A DNA stretch of 64,000 nt from an uncultured Chryseobacterium sp. (GTDB lineage Bacteria; Bacteroidota; Bacteroidia; Flavobacteriales; Weeksellaceae): positions 1 through 64,000 of the forward strand of contig CAJYWD010000017.1 of the NCBI GenBank assembly GCA_913778505.1. Direction: 5' to 3'. Below the pieces are notes generated by a model that did not search any database, was not told where the DNA came from, and saw nothing but the letters and a program-made list of their open reading frames with translations. How positions within the stretch are numbered: the stretch's first letter is position 1; each line of letters begins with the position of its first letter. Position numbers and translations under genes: made by a program. Shown here piece after piece: positions 17,377-26,736 of the stretch.

Positions 17377-18351
17377 TTAATAAATTCTTAGTCCGGATCT
17401 TGCTCCGCTGGAAGTGAGTACGGCCTGTGCTCTGGCCTTCTGGCCTGCGGAAAACATAAACATAGATGCATCATCCACATAATCCATGTAGTTCATAAAC
17501 ATAACAGATCTGGACGTTCCGCTGCAGGTATTATAAAGAGGGTAAGTAGGTTTCCCATAGTTGGCACCGGTCTGTGTTGGTGTGTCTGCCACAAGATCAT
17601 TACCACAGGCTGCATCGCCCCAGATATGTCTCAAGTTTAGATAATGCCCGACTTCGTGTGTGGCAGTTCTTCCAAGGTTATAAGGCGAAGTAGCGCCTGT
17701 TTTACCAAAGTATGGCGCAGCAATCACCACACCGTCATTCCATAAGCCCGCCGATTCCGGGAATGTGGCATAGCCAAGAATGCCGCCCATGTTTCCTACC
17801 ACCCAAAGATTGAAATAGTTGGCCGGGCTTGTAGCATCTATACCACCGGTGGACGCCTTTTTCATTGCGTCATTAGTTCCCCACTTGGTTTTGGTGGTCG
17901 ATTTTCTGACTGTTTTTATAAGATGAAACCGCACTTTAGTGTCACCAGCTTTGACGGTTGAAAATTCAGTCGGGATTTTTGATGCATCCGTATTGGTTCC
18001 TCCGAAATCGGCATTCAGTACAGCAATTTGTTCTGCGATCCGAGCGTCGGAAATATTTTCTGCCGAGGTTCTGTACAGTACATTCACGACTACGGGAATA
18101 TCCACCGTTCCGTCCGACAATACTTTTCCGGTTGCGATAAAGTTTTGTACGCCTGCTTCAATGTTAATGAATCTTTCCCTCGCAGCTGCATCATTTTTAA
18201 GCATTTCTGCCCGCAACTCTTCCGACGGACAAGAGCGTCTTGCCGCTACATTTGTAGTGGAGTTGTCATCAGCCAAAGTTTCAGTTTCGGGATTGTGATT
18301 ACACGCGGAAATTACAAACGCTGCAGCCAGATAAAAAACAGTTTTCTTCAT
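17377..18351 (-). CDS. M43-family (pappalysin-type) zinc metalloprotease lipoprotein
   Basis: A 324-residue lipoprotein (lipobox ISAC, Cys17). The extended zinc motif HEVGHYLNLRH starts at residue 232 (HExxHxxxLxH, followed by IWG), and the Met-turn MNYMDYVDD lies near residue 287. Both are hallmarks of M43 metzincins such as cytophagalysin and PAPP-A. It probably cleaves proteins at the cell surface or in the periplasm. No T9SS tail is present, which is unusual for flavobacterial M43 enzymes. Confidence 0.9.
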   Translation of the reverse strand: MKKTVFYLAAAFVISACNHNPETETLADDNSTTNVAARRSCPSEELRAEMLKNDAAARERFINIEAGVQNFIATGKVLSDGTVDIPVVVNVLYRTSAENISDARIAEQIAVLNADFGGTNTDASKIPTEFSTVKAGDTKVRFHLIKTVRKSTTKTKWGTNDAMKKASTGGIDATSPANYFNLWVVGNMGGILGYATFPESAGLWNDGVVIAAPYFGKTGATSPYNLGRTATHEVGHYLNLRHIWGDAACGNDLVADTPTQTGANYGKPTYPLYNTCSGTSRSVMFMNYMDYVDDASMFMFSAGQKARAQAVLTSSGARSGLRIY

Positions 18352-18555
18352 AATGGTATATTTTTAAAATTTTAAGTAAATGTATAAAATATTGAAATAT
18401 GAATTATCATTAATTTATGAAATACATAACGTTTTATGTGTATATATGATTATAATTTAATTGATCGTTTGTTTGGTGTTGTGTTTTGAATTGAGAATCA
18501 GTGGACCAGGACTAATCACAGTAAAAGCAAAAAAGTGTGTGTGAGATAAATTTTT

Positions 18556-18563
18556 TATTTTTG
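18556..18563 (+). promoter_or_regulatory. Promoter -7 box (TATTTTTG) of the M1 peptidase gene
   Basis: TATTTTTG, 17 nt before the ATG at 18581. No good -33 element seen. Confidence 0.55.
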
Positions 18564-18580
18564 AGAATTAAATTGTAAGA

Positions 18581-20440
18581 ATGAATAAAATAGTAATGGG
18601 ATTGATGTTAGTGGGAACGGCGTTATCTGCTCAGGAACTGTATATGCCGAGAAATATCAAAAAAGGCTATACCAACGGAACACGTGATGTCTCCGGAAAA
18701 CCAGGCAGAAACTATTGGCAGAACAAAGGCGTCTATAATGTAAATGTGAAAGTGGATGCCAGGACGAAAATTGTTTCCGGTTCAGAGACAATTGAGTATT
18801 CCAATAATAGTCCGGATGAGCTGAAGGTTTTGGCGATTCGGTTTGTGAATAATGTCCATAAACCGCAATCCGGCAGAGCAGGATATGCGTCTAAAGAATC
18901 GATGACAGATGGATTGAAAATCAAATCTTTCTTCATCAATGGCGAAAAATATAATATCAATAGCGATAATTGGTCAACGGTCGAAGCTGTGAAATTAACA
19001 AAACCTTTGGCTTCAAAATCTAAAACCGACATCAAAATCGATTGGGAATATCCGTTGTCCAAAGAAAGTGGAAGAGAAGGACAGATTGACCCGGAGACCT
19101 TTTATGTAGCGTATTCTTACCCAAGAGTTTCGGTTTATGACGATTATAACGGTTGGGATATGTTGCAGCATAACGGCAGACAGGAATTTTATAATGATTT
19201 CAATGACTACAGTTTTTCAATTGCTGCACCAGGGAATTTTGTGGTTTGGTCGACTGGCGATTTCCAAAATCCAGAAGAGGTTCTTCAACCCGAATATCTG
19301 AGACGTTTCAAAGAATCTTTACAATCAGATAAAATCATCCATGTTGCGAATGCGGAAGAAATGAAATCCGGAAAAGTGACGAAACAAAATGAGTGGAATG
19401 TCTGGAAATTCAAGGCAAATGATATTGTCGATTTTTGTTTTGCACTGAGCAATCATTATGTCTGGGATGCATCGAGTGTTCAGCTGAAAACGAAGAGAGC
19501 AAGCGTGCAATCTGCGTATGATAAAGGAGCAAAAGATTTTGAAAAATATACAGAATGGATGCGCTACAATCTGAAATGGTTTACGGACAATTGGCCTGGC
19601 GTAGAATATCCCTTTCCTGCGATGACGGCCATCCAAGGCTATGCCGATATGGAATATCCGATGATGATCAATGATACAAGTATTCCGGATAATTTGCAAG
19701 ACGCAAGATTAACGGCTGATCATGAGATTGCGCACACTTATTTCCCTTTCTATATGGGCATCAACGAAACCAGATATGCTTATATGGACGAAGGCTGGGC
19801 AACCACTTTGGAATATCTTATTGGTATTGATGAAAACGGAAAAGAGGCAGCAGATCAGTTTATGAAAAACTTCCGGGTAAAGCGTTGGATCACTGATGCT
19901 TCTACGGAACAGGACCAGCCAATCATTACAATGAGTTCCCAGCTTTCGGGTGCAGGTTATGGAAATAATGCTTATGTAAAACCCTCGCTTTCTTATCTGG
20001 CTTTGAAGGATTATTTGGGCGACGATTTATTTAAAAAAGCACTTCATCATTACATGGATAATTGGCACGGGAAGCATCCGATCCCTTGGGATTATTTCAA
20101 TTCTATGAATACAGGTGCTGGAAAAAATCTGAATTGGTTTTTCTACAACTGGTTCTATACCAACAATTATATCGATTTGAAACTGACCTCTGTGTCGCAG
20201 CAAAATAATCAAGCGAGTTTGACGATCGATAATGTCGGTGGTTTTGCGATTCCTTTTGATACAGTTTTGACTTATGAGGATAACTCGACAGAAAAAATTC
20301 ACTTTACGCCGTCTGTTTGGGAGAAGGATCAAAAATCCGCAAGTCTCAATATTCCAGTAAAAAAGAAAATCAAATCTGTAAATCTGGATGGCGGGATTTT
20401 TATGGATTATACGCCGGCTGACAATGAGAAAACACTGTAA
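18581..20440 (+). CDS. M1-family metallopeptidase
   Basis: A 619-residue exported gluzincin. Signal peptide ends LSAQ. Zinc ligands are His381 and His385 in HEIAH and Glu404 in YMDEGW, exactly the HExxH-18-E spacing. DMEYPMM replaces the GAMEN exopeptidase motif, as in many Bacteroidota M1 proteins. It likely acts as an aminopeptidase in the periplasm. The next gene, an unknown lipoprotein, starts 22 nt after the stop and is probably cotranscribed. Confidence 0.9.
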   Translation: MNKIVMGLMLVGTALSAQELYMPRNIKKGYTNGTRDVSGKPGRNYWQNKGVYNVNVKVDARTKIVSGSETIEYSNNSPDELKVLAIRFVNNVHKPQSGRAGYASKESMTDGLKIKSFFINGEKYNINSDNWSTVEAVKLTKPLASKSKTDIKIDWEYPLSKESGREGQIDPETFYVAYSYPRVSVYDDYNGWDMLQHNGRQEFYNDFNDYSFSIAAPGNFVVWSTGDFQNPEEVLQPEYLRRFKESLQSDKIIHVANAEEMKSGKVTKQNEWNVWKFKANDIVDFCFALSNHYVWDASSVQLKTKRASVQSAYDKGAKDFEKYTEWMRYNLKWFTDNWPGVEYPFPAMTAIQGYADMEYPMMINDTSIPDNLQDARLTADHEIAHTYFPFYMGINETRYAYMDEGWATTLEYLIGIDENGKEAADQFMKNFRVKRWITDASTEQDQPIITMSSQLSGAGYGNNAYVKPSLSYLALKDYLGDDLFKKALHHYMDNWHGKHPIPWDYFNSMNTGAGKNLNWFFYNWFYTNNYIDLKLTSVSQQNNQASLTIDNVGGFAIPFDTVLTYEDNSTEKIHFTPSVWEKDQKSASLNIPVKKKIKSVNLDGGIFMDYTPADNEKTL

Positions 20441-20462
20441 TCGACTTTCAAGATTTTTTTAA

Positions 20463-21416
20463 ATGAAAAATGCCGGTCTTCTATTGATTGTTCTGATTCT
20501 GACCTCCTGTATCACACAGAAGAACAAGAACATTCAGCAAAATATCCTGACGCTGAAGGATAGCTATTGCAAGGCGCCGCTGCAGTACAACTATTCTCAG
20601 AAAATCCCCTCGTATAATTCGGATTCGATTATTGCAGCGAACAGGAAACTTACGCATTATTTTTCTGATCAGAGTATTCTGATTCTTAATGCATTGGAAA
20701 GTGTAGATGAGGCCGAGGCTATTATTGATCTTAAAAAAGACTCGACACTGAAATCACAGCTCCGTGTGTTGCAGCTGAAGACTAAGATCAACAGTAAAAT
20801 CAGCATTGCATTGACAGAGCTGGATGCCGTGGCGGCAGAATTTGACTGCGAAGGTGAACGTGTGGCACAGATGGCTAATTATGTAGATAATATCAACAGT
20901 GACCGCAATAACCGGCTGATTCTCTTCTCCATTATAACCGGCGCGGTGACTTCCGTGGCGGGCGCAGTGATCAAGGATAATGGCGTGGAAAATGCGGTTA
21001 ACATTGGTGGAGGTCTGCTCGGAGCGGGATTGGGACTTGCGACCTTTAATCCGAAAGGTAAGAAAGTAGAATTCATCCACGAGCGGAATCTCCTGCGCGA
21101 CATCTGGGAGCAGAAATTGCAGTCCAGGAATTTTCCGCCGTTTATCTGGTACATGTACACGGAGAAAAAATTTACCGGCAACCGGCAGCATTCCATTATC
21201 CAGAATATGAAACAGCGATGGATCCAGTATCAATTCAGCAGTGATGAAGCACATGCCAATCAATCCGTCAATTTTGGCAATGGCGGCCTGTACCGGTCTT
21301 CTGATCTTCATAACCGGGAATCGATGCTGAACCAGATGCAATCGGCCACGCGAACCATCAACCAAAATATAAATTATCTCCTTCTGGATCTGGACAAGGT
21401 GATTTCCCTGGAATAA
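20463..21416 (+). CDS. Lipoprotein of unknown function with glycine-rich membrane segment
   Basis: A 317-residue lipoprotein (lipobox LTSC, Cys16). Long helical region (about 60-150), then two hydrophobic glycine-rich segments: LILFSIITGAVTSVAGAV and the zipper-like NIGGGLLGAGLGLATF (about 155-200). A second helical region rich in Arg, Trp and Gln ends the protein. No family recognised. Position behind the M1 peptidase suggests a shared envelope transcript but says little of its job. Confidence 0.75.
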   Translation: MKNAGLLLIVLILTSCITQKNKNIQQNILTLKDSYCKAPLQYNYSQKIPSYNSDSIIAANRKLTHYFSDQSILILNALESVDEAEAIIDLKKDSTLKSQLRVLQLKTKINSKISIALTELDAVAAEFDCEGERVAQMANYVDNINSDRNNRLILFSIITGAVTSVAGAVIKDNGVENAVNIGGGLLGAGLGLATFNPKGKKVEFIHERNLLRDIWEQKLQSRNFPPFIWYMYTEKKFTGNRQHSIIQNMKQRWIQYQFSSDEAHANQSVNFGNGGLYRSSDLHNRESMLNQMQSATRTINQNINYLLLDLDKVISLE

Positions 21417-21504
21417 AATATACATCAAGATTTTAATAATTAGATGATCATTAAAAACTTTGGAACTCTTGCTTATTGAGAACGCAAGTATCATTAATTA
21501 ATGA

Positions 21505-21512
21505 TAGATTTG
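21505..21512 (+). promoter_or_regulatory. Promoter -7 box (TAGATTTG) of the FKBP gene
   Basis: TAGATTTG; transcription would begin near 21519, which excludes a start at 21501 and supports the ATG at 21540. Confidence 0.65.
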
Positions 21513-21539
21513 CACCAGTTTTATAAATTATATATATTC

Positions 21540-22241
21540 ATGAAAAGACAGACTATCGCATTATTCTGCGTAGCAATACTGGGCGTTTCCTGCGCGCATA
21601 AGGAAGGAAAAGGAGATCAATATACAGATGATCAGAAGGCCTCTTATTACATCGGAATGAGCATCGCACAGAATATGAAACAGGAAGGTTTCAAAGTAGA
21701 TGCGGATCTTTTGGCAAAAGGGATTAAGGAGGAATTGGACAGCACGAAGACCAAGATGTTGCCGGCTGAGGACATGAACACCTTTATGCAGGATTTTATG
21801 ATGAAGCAACATCAAAAGAAACAATCTGAGGCCAATGCAAAAGGTTCCGAAAATAAGAAAAAAGGTCTTGAGTTTTTGGCAAAAAATAAGAGCAATCCAA
21901 AAGTGAAAACCACAGCTTCCGGCCTTCAATACGAAGTTTTGCAGGAAGGCGACGGCAAAACAAAACCCAAAGCCACTGATGTGGTGGAAGTGAGATACAC
22001 CGGGAAATTACTGGACGGTAAAGTCTTTGACACCACAGATAAAAACGGCGGAAATCCTGCAGAGATCAATCTTGGCGCAGTAATACCGGGATGGACGGAA
22101 GGCATCCAGCTGATGAGCAAAGGTGCGAAATACAGATTTTATATTCCGTCTGATCTGGCTTATGGCGATCAGGGCGCGGGCGACGCGATTCCGGGTGGTT
22201 CTGTAATTATCTTTGATGTAGAATTGGTGAATGTAAAATAA
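21540..22241 (+). CDS. FKBP-type peptidyl-prolyl cis-trans isomerase, lipoprotein
   Basis: A 233-residue lipoprotein (lipobox GVSC) with an FkpA/Mip-like plan: N-terminal helical dimerisation domain (about 25-120, starting DQKASYYIGMSIAQNM) and a C-terminal FKBP domain (about 130-233) with VRYTGKLLDGKVFD, GWTEGIQLM, and the end segment GGSVIIFDVELVNV. It should speed proline isomerisation in envelope proteins. Chosen start follows from the promoter position and gives a proper lipoprotein signal. Confidence 0.9.
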   Translation: MKRQTIALFCVAILGVSCAHKEGKGDQYTDDQKASYYIGMSIAQNMKQEGFKVDADLLAKGIKEELDSTKTKMLPAEDMNTFMQDFMMKQHQKKQSEANAKGSENKKKGLEFLAKNKSNPKVKTTASGLQYEVLQEGDGKTKPKATDVVEVRYTGKLLDGKVFDTTDKNGGNPAEINLGAVIPGWTEGIQLMSKGAKYRFYIPSDLAYGDQGAGDAIPGGSVIIFDVELVNVK

Positions 22242-22259
22242 CCTTCGCTTCAATATATT

Positions 22260-22296
22260 CAAAAACCTCAGCCAGAATAGCTGAGGTTTTCTTGTT
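22260..22296. terminator. Bidirectional terminator between the FKBP gene and clpB
   Basis: AAAACCTCAGC and GCTGAGGTTTT arms, T tract on both readings; 18 nt after the FKBP stop and 36 nt past the clpB stop. Confidence 0.88.
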
Positions 22297-22331
22297 TAAA
22301 ATAGTATTTAATATGAAGAAAAATTTAACTT

Positions 22332-24923
22332 TTACTCTACAGGTCTGAAAACCAAGCCTGTTTCCTCGAAATAATCCAGGGTGATTCTGTCGCCATCATT
22401 CACATTTCCGGCGAGGATTTCTTTGGATAATTTATTCAGAACTTCCTGCTGAATGACTCTTTTCAAAGGTCTTGCTCCGAAAACAGGATCGTAACCTTTT
22501 TCAGTTAAGTAATTCAAGGCGTCCTGTGTTGCCGTCATAATGATATTTCGTTTTGCTAACATATCATTGAAACCTCTCAACTGATACTGGACGATTTTTC
22601 CAATTTCTTTTTTTCTCAAAGGCTGGAATAAAACTGTTTCATCAATCCTGTTCAAAAATTCCGGACGAAGGGTTTGTTTTAGCAGATCAAAGACTTCAAT
22701 CTTCGTTTTGTCCACAATTTCATCCTGATTTTCCTCGTTAATATTTTCAAAGTTTTCCTGAATCAAATGTGAACCTAAATTCGAAGTCATTATGATAATC
22801 GAATTTTTGAAATTCACCACACGGCCTTTATTATCCGTCAATCTTCCGTCGTCCAGAACCTGCAATAACGTGTTGAAAACATCAGGATGCGCTTTTTCAA
22901 TTTCATCCAAAAGCACCACGGAATAAGGTCTTCTTCTCACTGCTTCCGTCAACTGTCCGCCTTCATCATAGCCCACATATCCCGGAGGCGCACCCACCAA
23001 TCTCGACACCGAATGACGCTCCTGATATTCACTCATATCAATTCTCGTCATATTGTTTTCGTCATCGAATAAAAACTCTGCTAAAGCTTTTGCCAGCTCG
23101 GTTTTTCCGACTCCGGTTGTTCCTAGAAAAAGGAACGACCCAATGGGTTTTTTATCATCGCTCAATCCGGCTCTGTTTCTTCGGATCGCATTGGCGACCG
23201 CTTCAATCGCTTCTTCCTGACCCACAACTCTGTGATGAAGTTCTGTTTCAAGATGCAATAGTTTTTCTCTTTCGGATTGAAGCAGTTTGGTTACCGGAAT
23301 TCCTGTCCATTTTGCAATGACCTCAGAGATGTTTTCAGAAGTTACTTCTTCTTTAATTAGTTCATTCTGATGGTTTTGCATTTCCAGTTCAAGTTTCTGC
23401 AAAGCATCTTCTTTTTCTTTGATTTTCCCGTATTGGATTTCCGCAACTTTTGCGTAATCTCCGGCTCTTGAAGCTCTCTCTGCTTCTAATTTTAAAGACT
23501 CGATATCTTTCTTAATCTGCGTCAAGTCTTCAGATTTTTGTTTCTCTTTCAGCCACTTGGCGTTGATTTCATTTCTTTGTTCAGAAATTTTTGAAATATC
23601 TTCCTTCAAATGGTCGATTTTCGTTTGATTGCCTTCTCTTGAAATCGCTGCCAATTCAATTTCCATCTGCATCAGCTTTCTGTCAAGAACATCCAGCTCT
23701 TCAGGTTTTGAATTAATTTCCATTCTCAATTTAGCCGAAGCTTCGTCAATCAAGTCAATCGCTTTGTCCGGTAAAAATCGATCCGAAATATAGCGTTGGG
23801 ACATTTCCACCGCCGCAATAATCGCTTCATCTTTTATTCTTACTTTGTGATGCGCTTCATATTTATCTTTGATTCCACGGAGAATCGAAATTGCAGATTC
23901 CGTATCCGGTTCTTCCACCATTACTTTCTGGAAACGTCTTTCAAGCGCTTTATCTTTTTCAAAATATTTCTGATATTCATTCAAAGTGGTTGCTCCGATT
24001 GCTCTTAATTCTCCTCTCGCCAGAGCTGGTTTCAAGATGTTTGCAGCATCCATCGCTCCTTCGCCACCTCCGGCTCCCACCAAAGTGTGAATTTCATCGA
24101 TGAAAAGAATAATTTGACCGTCTGATTTGATGACTTCATTCACCACAGATTTCAAACGCTCTTCAAATTCACCTTTGTATTTTGCACCGGCAATCAAAGC
24201 ACCCATATCAAGGGAATACAAAGTTTTGTCCTGCAAATTCTCAGGAACATCGCCGTTGATAATCCTGTGAGCTATTCCTTCTGCAATGGCAGTTTTACCA
24301 ACTCCGGGCTCACCAATCAGAATCGGATTATTTTTGGTTCTTCTGGAAAGAATCTGTAAAACTCTTCTGATTTCTTCATCACGACCGATTACTGGATCCA
24401 GTTTCCCTTCTGCAGCAAGTTCGTTGAAGTTTTTAGCATATTTATTTAAAGATTGATATGTTTCTTCCGAACTTGCAGAAGTCGCTTTACTACCTTTTCT
24501 TAATTCTTTAATTCCGCCTTCCAGAAGATTTTTTGTAACGCCCATATCTTTCAGCATTTTAGAAACTTCTGAACTGGTTTCTAACAGTGAAAGCCAAAGA
24601 TGTTCAATGGTCACAAATTCGTCGCCCATTTTTTTAGCGATGTTGGGAGCGTCCAGTAAAACTTTGTTCGCTGATTGTGAAAGATAAATGTTTCCGCCTT
24701 GTACTTTTGGAAGTTTTTCAAGATTTTCACGGTTGCGTTCTCTTAACAAAGTCGCATCTGCTTCAGATTTTTTTAATAGAAAAGGCGATATATTTTCATC
24801 TACCTGGAAAATTCCTTCCAGCAAATGTTGAGGTTCGATCTGTTGGTTGCCAAATTCCATGGCAACTTGCTGTGCAGCCTGGATGGCTTCCTGTGATTTT
24901 ACGGTATATTGGTTTAGATTCAT
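22332..24923 (-). CDS. clpB: ATP-dependent chaperone ClpB
   Basis: An 863-residue Hsp100 disaggregase, full length. Clp N-domain (about 1-145), AAA1 with Walker A GEPGVGKT near 203-210 and DEIHTLVGAG, the coiled-coil middle domain (about 400-525) that marks ClpB rather than ClpA/ClpC, AAA2 with GTTGVGKT near 600-607, and the C-terminal D2-small domain. It resolubilises aggregated proteins with DnaK. Its leader has no G for 43 nt. No heat-shock operator of a known kind was recognised upstream. Confidence 0.96.
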   Translation of the reverse strand: MNLNQYTVKSQEAIQAAQQVAMEFGNQQIEPQHLLEGIFQVDENISPFLLKKSEADATLLRERNRENLEKLPKVQGGNIYLSQSANKVLLDAPNIAKKMGDEFVTIEHLWLSLLETSSEVSKMLKDMGVTKNLLEGGIKELRKGSKATSASSEETYQSLNKYAKNFNELAAEGKLDPVIGRDEEIRRVLQILSRRTKNNPILIGEPGVGKTAIAEGIAHRIINGDVPENLQDKTLYSLDMGALIAGAKYKGEFEERLKSVVNEVIKSDGQIILFIDEIHTLVGAGGGEGAMDAANILKPALARGELRAIGATTLNEYQKYFEKDKALERRFQKVMVEEPDTESAISILRGIKDKYEAHHKVRIKDEAIIAAVEMSQRYISDRFLPDKAIDLIDEASAKLRMEINSKPEELDVLDRKLMQMEIELAAISREGNQTKIDHLKEDISKISEQRNEINAKWLKEKQKSEDLTQIKKDIESLKLEAERASRAGDYAKVAEIQYGKIKEKEDALQKLELEMQNHQNELIKEEVTSENISEVIAKWTGIPVTKLLQSEREKLLHLETELHHRVVGQEEAIEAVANAIRRNRAGLSDDKKPIGSFLFLGTTGVGKTELAKALAEFLFDDENNMTRIDMSEYQERHSVSRLVGAPPGYVGYDEGGQLTEAVRRRPYSVVLLDEIEKAHPDVFNTLLQVLDDGRLTDNKGRVVNFKNSIIIMTSNLGSHLIQENFENINEENQDEIVDKTKIEVFDLLKQTLRPEFLNRIDETVLFQPLRKKEIGKIVQYQLRGFNDMLAKRNIIMTATQDALNYLTEKGYDPVFGARPLKRVIQQEVLNKLSKEILAGNVNDGDRITLDYFEETGLVFRPVE

Positions 24924-25285
24924 ATTATTTTAGTTGATTGTTATTGGTTGATAGTGGATATATTTTCATCAAATTTTATACAATTCTGATTTTTCAAATT
25001 CTGATTTTTATTAGAAAAACATTAAGACCAAAGTTGCTAGTTATAATCTTAATGCTTTTGCCAATCATTTAATTCGGATTTCAAATCACAAAAAGCATTC
25101 TATTGTTGAATTTTAAGAATTAACAGACAAAATTTCCGGATTATTAAATTTTTGGTGATCTCGTGAAGACAAAATTTCCGAAATTGAAGTTTTTGAGATA
25201 ATCAAACAGTGAAAAATTTAATACAGCAGAACTTACAGATTAATTAATTATTGTATTCTGATTCTATAAGTCTGTAAATAGTTTT
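24924..25285. other. Intergenic region between divergent clpB and paaG-like genes
   Basis: AT-rich, no convincing gene. It holds two copies of AATTCTGATTTTT 15 bp apart (24982 and 24997) and two copies of AGACAAAATTTCCG exactly 42 bp apart (25125 and 25167), plus the G-free clpB leader (24924-24966). No known heat-shock element was identified. Confidence 0.6.
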
Positions 25286-25293
25286 ATATTTGA
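25286..25293 (+). promoter_or_regulatory. Promoter -7 box (TATATTTG) of the paaG-like gene
   Basis: TATATTTG ends 14 nt before the ATG at 25308; the transcript would have only a few leader bases. It overlaps a TTG at 25290, which therefore cannot be the start codon. Confidence 0.65.
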
Positions 25294-25307
25294 AAAAACC
25301 GAAAATT

Positions 25308-26099
25308 ATGTATTCACAGATAGAAATCGATTCTCAGTTCGAGGGCAAGTTGCAACTGATTTACCTCAATCAGCCCGAAAGCTTTAACAGTCTTACCGAG
25401 GTGATGCTTGGAGAATTGCGAAATGCAGTGCACAAGTTCAGCAATGATGACAGTGTAAGATGCGTGGCCATTGCCGGAAAAGGAAAGGCCTTCTGTGCAG
25501 GACAAAACCTGAAGGAAGCACTAGGTTTTGATGAGGACGACAGAACCATTCAGAGATTCGTGATCGAATATTATAATCCTTTGGTTCTCGAAATCGTTAA
25601 ATGTAAAAAACCTGTCATTGCTTTAGTAAACGGACCTGCTGTTGGCGCAGGCGCAATGTTGGCCACGATTTGTGACTTTACTTTAGCAGCAGAAAGTTCT
25701 TATTTTTCTTTTGCCTTTGCCAATATTGGTCTGATTCCGGATACTGCCGGAACGTATTATCTACCGAAGTTGGTCGGAAGACAATTGGCAAGCTACCTGT
25801 CATTCACCGGGAAAAAAGTACCAGCGACAGAAGCTAAGAAAATTGGTTTGGTTGCAGATGTTTTTGCAGATTCTGAATTTGTAGAAAAATCAATGGAAGT
25901 TCTGGCTCAGTTAGCGCACGCTGCCACCACAGCGCTTTATTTAACGAAAAAAGCTTTCAACAAATCCTACAGCTTCACGCTGAATGAGCAACTCGACTAC
26001 GAATCTATCATTCAGCAAGACGCAGCGGAGACCGATGATTTCAAAGAAGGTGTTGCAGCATTTATCGAAAAACGTTTACCAAAGTACAAAGGGAAGTAG
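25308..26099 (+). CDS. Enoyl-CoA hydratase/isomerase, PaaG-like
   Basis: A 263-residue crotonase-fold enzyme. Oxyanion-hole motifs KAFCAGQNLKE (about 65-75) and GPAVGAGAMLA (about 108-118) are present. The acid position reads GLIPDTAGTYYLP: the Asp there, without the usual hydratase glutamates, resembles PaaG (ring-opening isomerase of phenylacetate degradation) more than a plain hydratase. A PaaI-like thioesterase gene follows, but the rest of the paa pathway is not here. It could equally serve a different acyl-CoA route. Confidence 0.82.
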   Translation: MYSQIEIDSQFEGKLQLIYLNQPESFNSLTEVMLGELRNAVHKFSNDDSVRCVAIAGKGKAFCAGQNLKEALGFDEDDRTIQRFVIEYYNPLVLEIVKCKKPVIALVNGPAVGAGAMLATICDFTLAAESSYFSFAFANIGLIPDTAGTYYLPKLVGRQLASYLSFTGKKVPATEAKKIGLVADVFADSEFVEKSMEVLAQLAHAATTALYLTKKAFNKSYSFTLNEQLDYESIIQQDAAETDDFKEGVAAFIEKRLPKYKGK

Positions 26100-26148
26100 G
26101 TTTTGGAGTCGGATAGTATTAGGATAAGAGCGTTTTCGAATTCCTTTG

Positions 26149-26212
26149 TATCATCCAACACCATAAACCAAACATCCAACACCAAACATCCAACATCCAA
26201 CACCCATCATTT
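26149..26212 (+). repeat. G-free CCAACA-repeat leader of the thioesterase gene
   Basis: Sixty-four bases up to the ATG without a G, built from ATCCAACA(C/T) and CCAAACATCCAACA units. It fills most of the gap between the two paa-like genes. Confidence 0.8.
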
Positions 26213-26635
26213 ATGACTCCAAAAGAGACCGCAGAATATATGTTCGAGAAAGATTTATTTTCTCAGTGGCTCGGCATCGAACTAACTGAAATCCAAGATA
26301 ATTACTGTCTCATCAAAATGCCTGTAAAACCTGAGATGATAAACGGATTGGGAACGGTTCATGGTGGTGTGACATTTGCCTTTGCAGATTCGGCGTTGGC
26401 TTTTTCATCCAATAATTCCGGCGAAGCTGCGGTGGCACTGAACTGCTACATCAATTTCACAAAGGCTGCAAAAAACGGCGATATTCTCTCAGCAGAGAGC
26501 ATTCTTCTAAATGACACCAGGAAAACTGCAGTTTATGACATTACAATCAAAAATCAGAATGATGAGATTGTTGCAGGCTTCCGGGGAACGGTCTATAAGA
26601 TTGGAAAGAAAGTTACGGAATTGAAACATCTTTAA
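26213..26635 (+). CDS. Hotdog-fold thioesterase, PaaI-like
   Basis: A 140-residue single hotdog domain. The PaaI signature NGLGTVHGGVTFAFADSALAF (the Asn/His-Gly-Gly stretch and the helix Asp) is at about 42-62; the second half ends GFRGTVYKIGK. It hydrolyses acyl-CoA thioesters, in phenylacetate pathways releasing CoA from stalled ring intermediates. Placement after a PaaG-like gene supports a shared role, though 113 nt of repeat separates them. Confidence 0.85.
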   Translation: MTPKETAEYMFEKDLFSQWLGIELTEIQDNYCLIKMPVKPEMINGLGTVHGGVTFAFADSALAFSSNNSGEAAVALNCYINFTKAAKNGDILSAESILLNDTRKTAVYDITIKNQNDEIVAGFRGTVYKIGKKVTELKHL

Positions 26636-26638
26636 AAT

Positions 26639-26658
26639 CCTTCGAGAGCCTTGGGATG
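26639..26658. repeat. Short relic of a dispersed repeat
   Basis: CCTTCGAGAGCCTTGGGATG resembles a fragment (ccttcgagagcct) remembered from repeated flavobacterial intergenic DNA. Confidence 0.35.
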
Positions 26659-26710
26659 ATAATCATTTGAAAAAACTTCAAAATTAATTTTGGAGTTTTA
26701 AAATTAATCA

Positions 26711-26730
26711 TAACTTTGTAATTCAAAGTT
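26711..26730 (+). promoter_or_regulatory. Promoter with overlapping palindromic operator (copy 1)
   Basis: -7 box TAACTTTG (26711-26718) with TTG 21 nt upstream (26690). It runs into the palindrome AACTTTG-TAATT-CAAAGTT (7-bp arms, 26712-26730), placed over the -7 box and start site as a repressor site would be. The same core occurs at 28154-28171. Confidence 0.6.
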
Positions 26731-26736
26731 CTTTTT

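Noticed and set aside
20754-21494. 246-codon reading frame on the minus strand
   Set aside because: It lies opposite the lipoprotein gene at 20463, which has a proper signal peptide; no motif in the antisense frame.
25308-26635. Complete phenylacetate degradation operon
   Set aside because: Only PaaG-like and PaaI-like genes are present; paaA-E, paaK and paaZ are not in the window.
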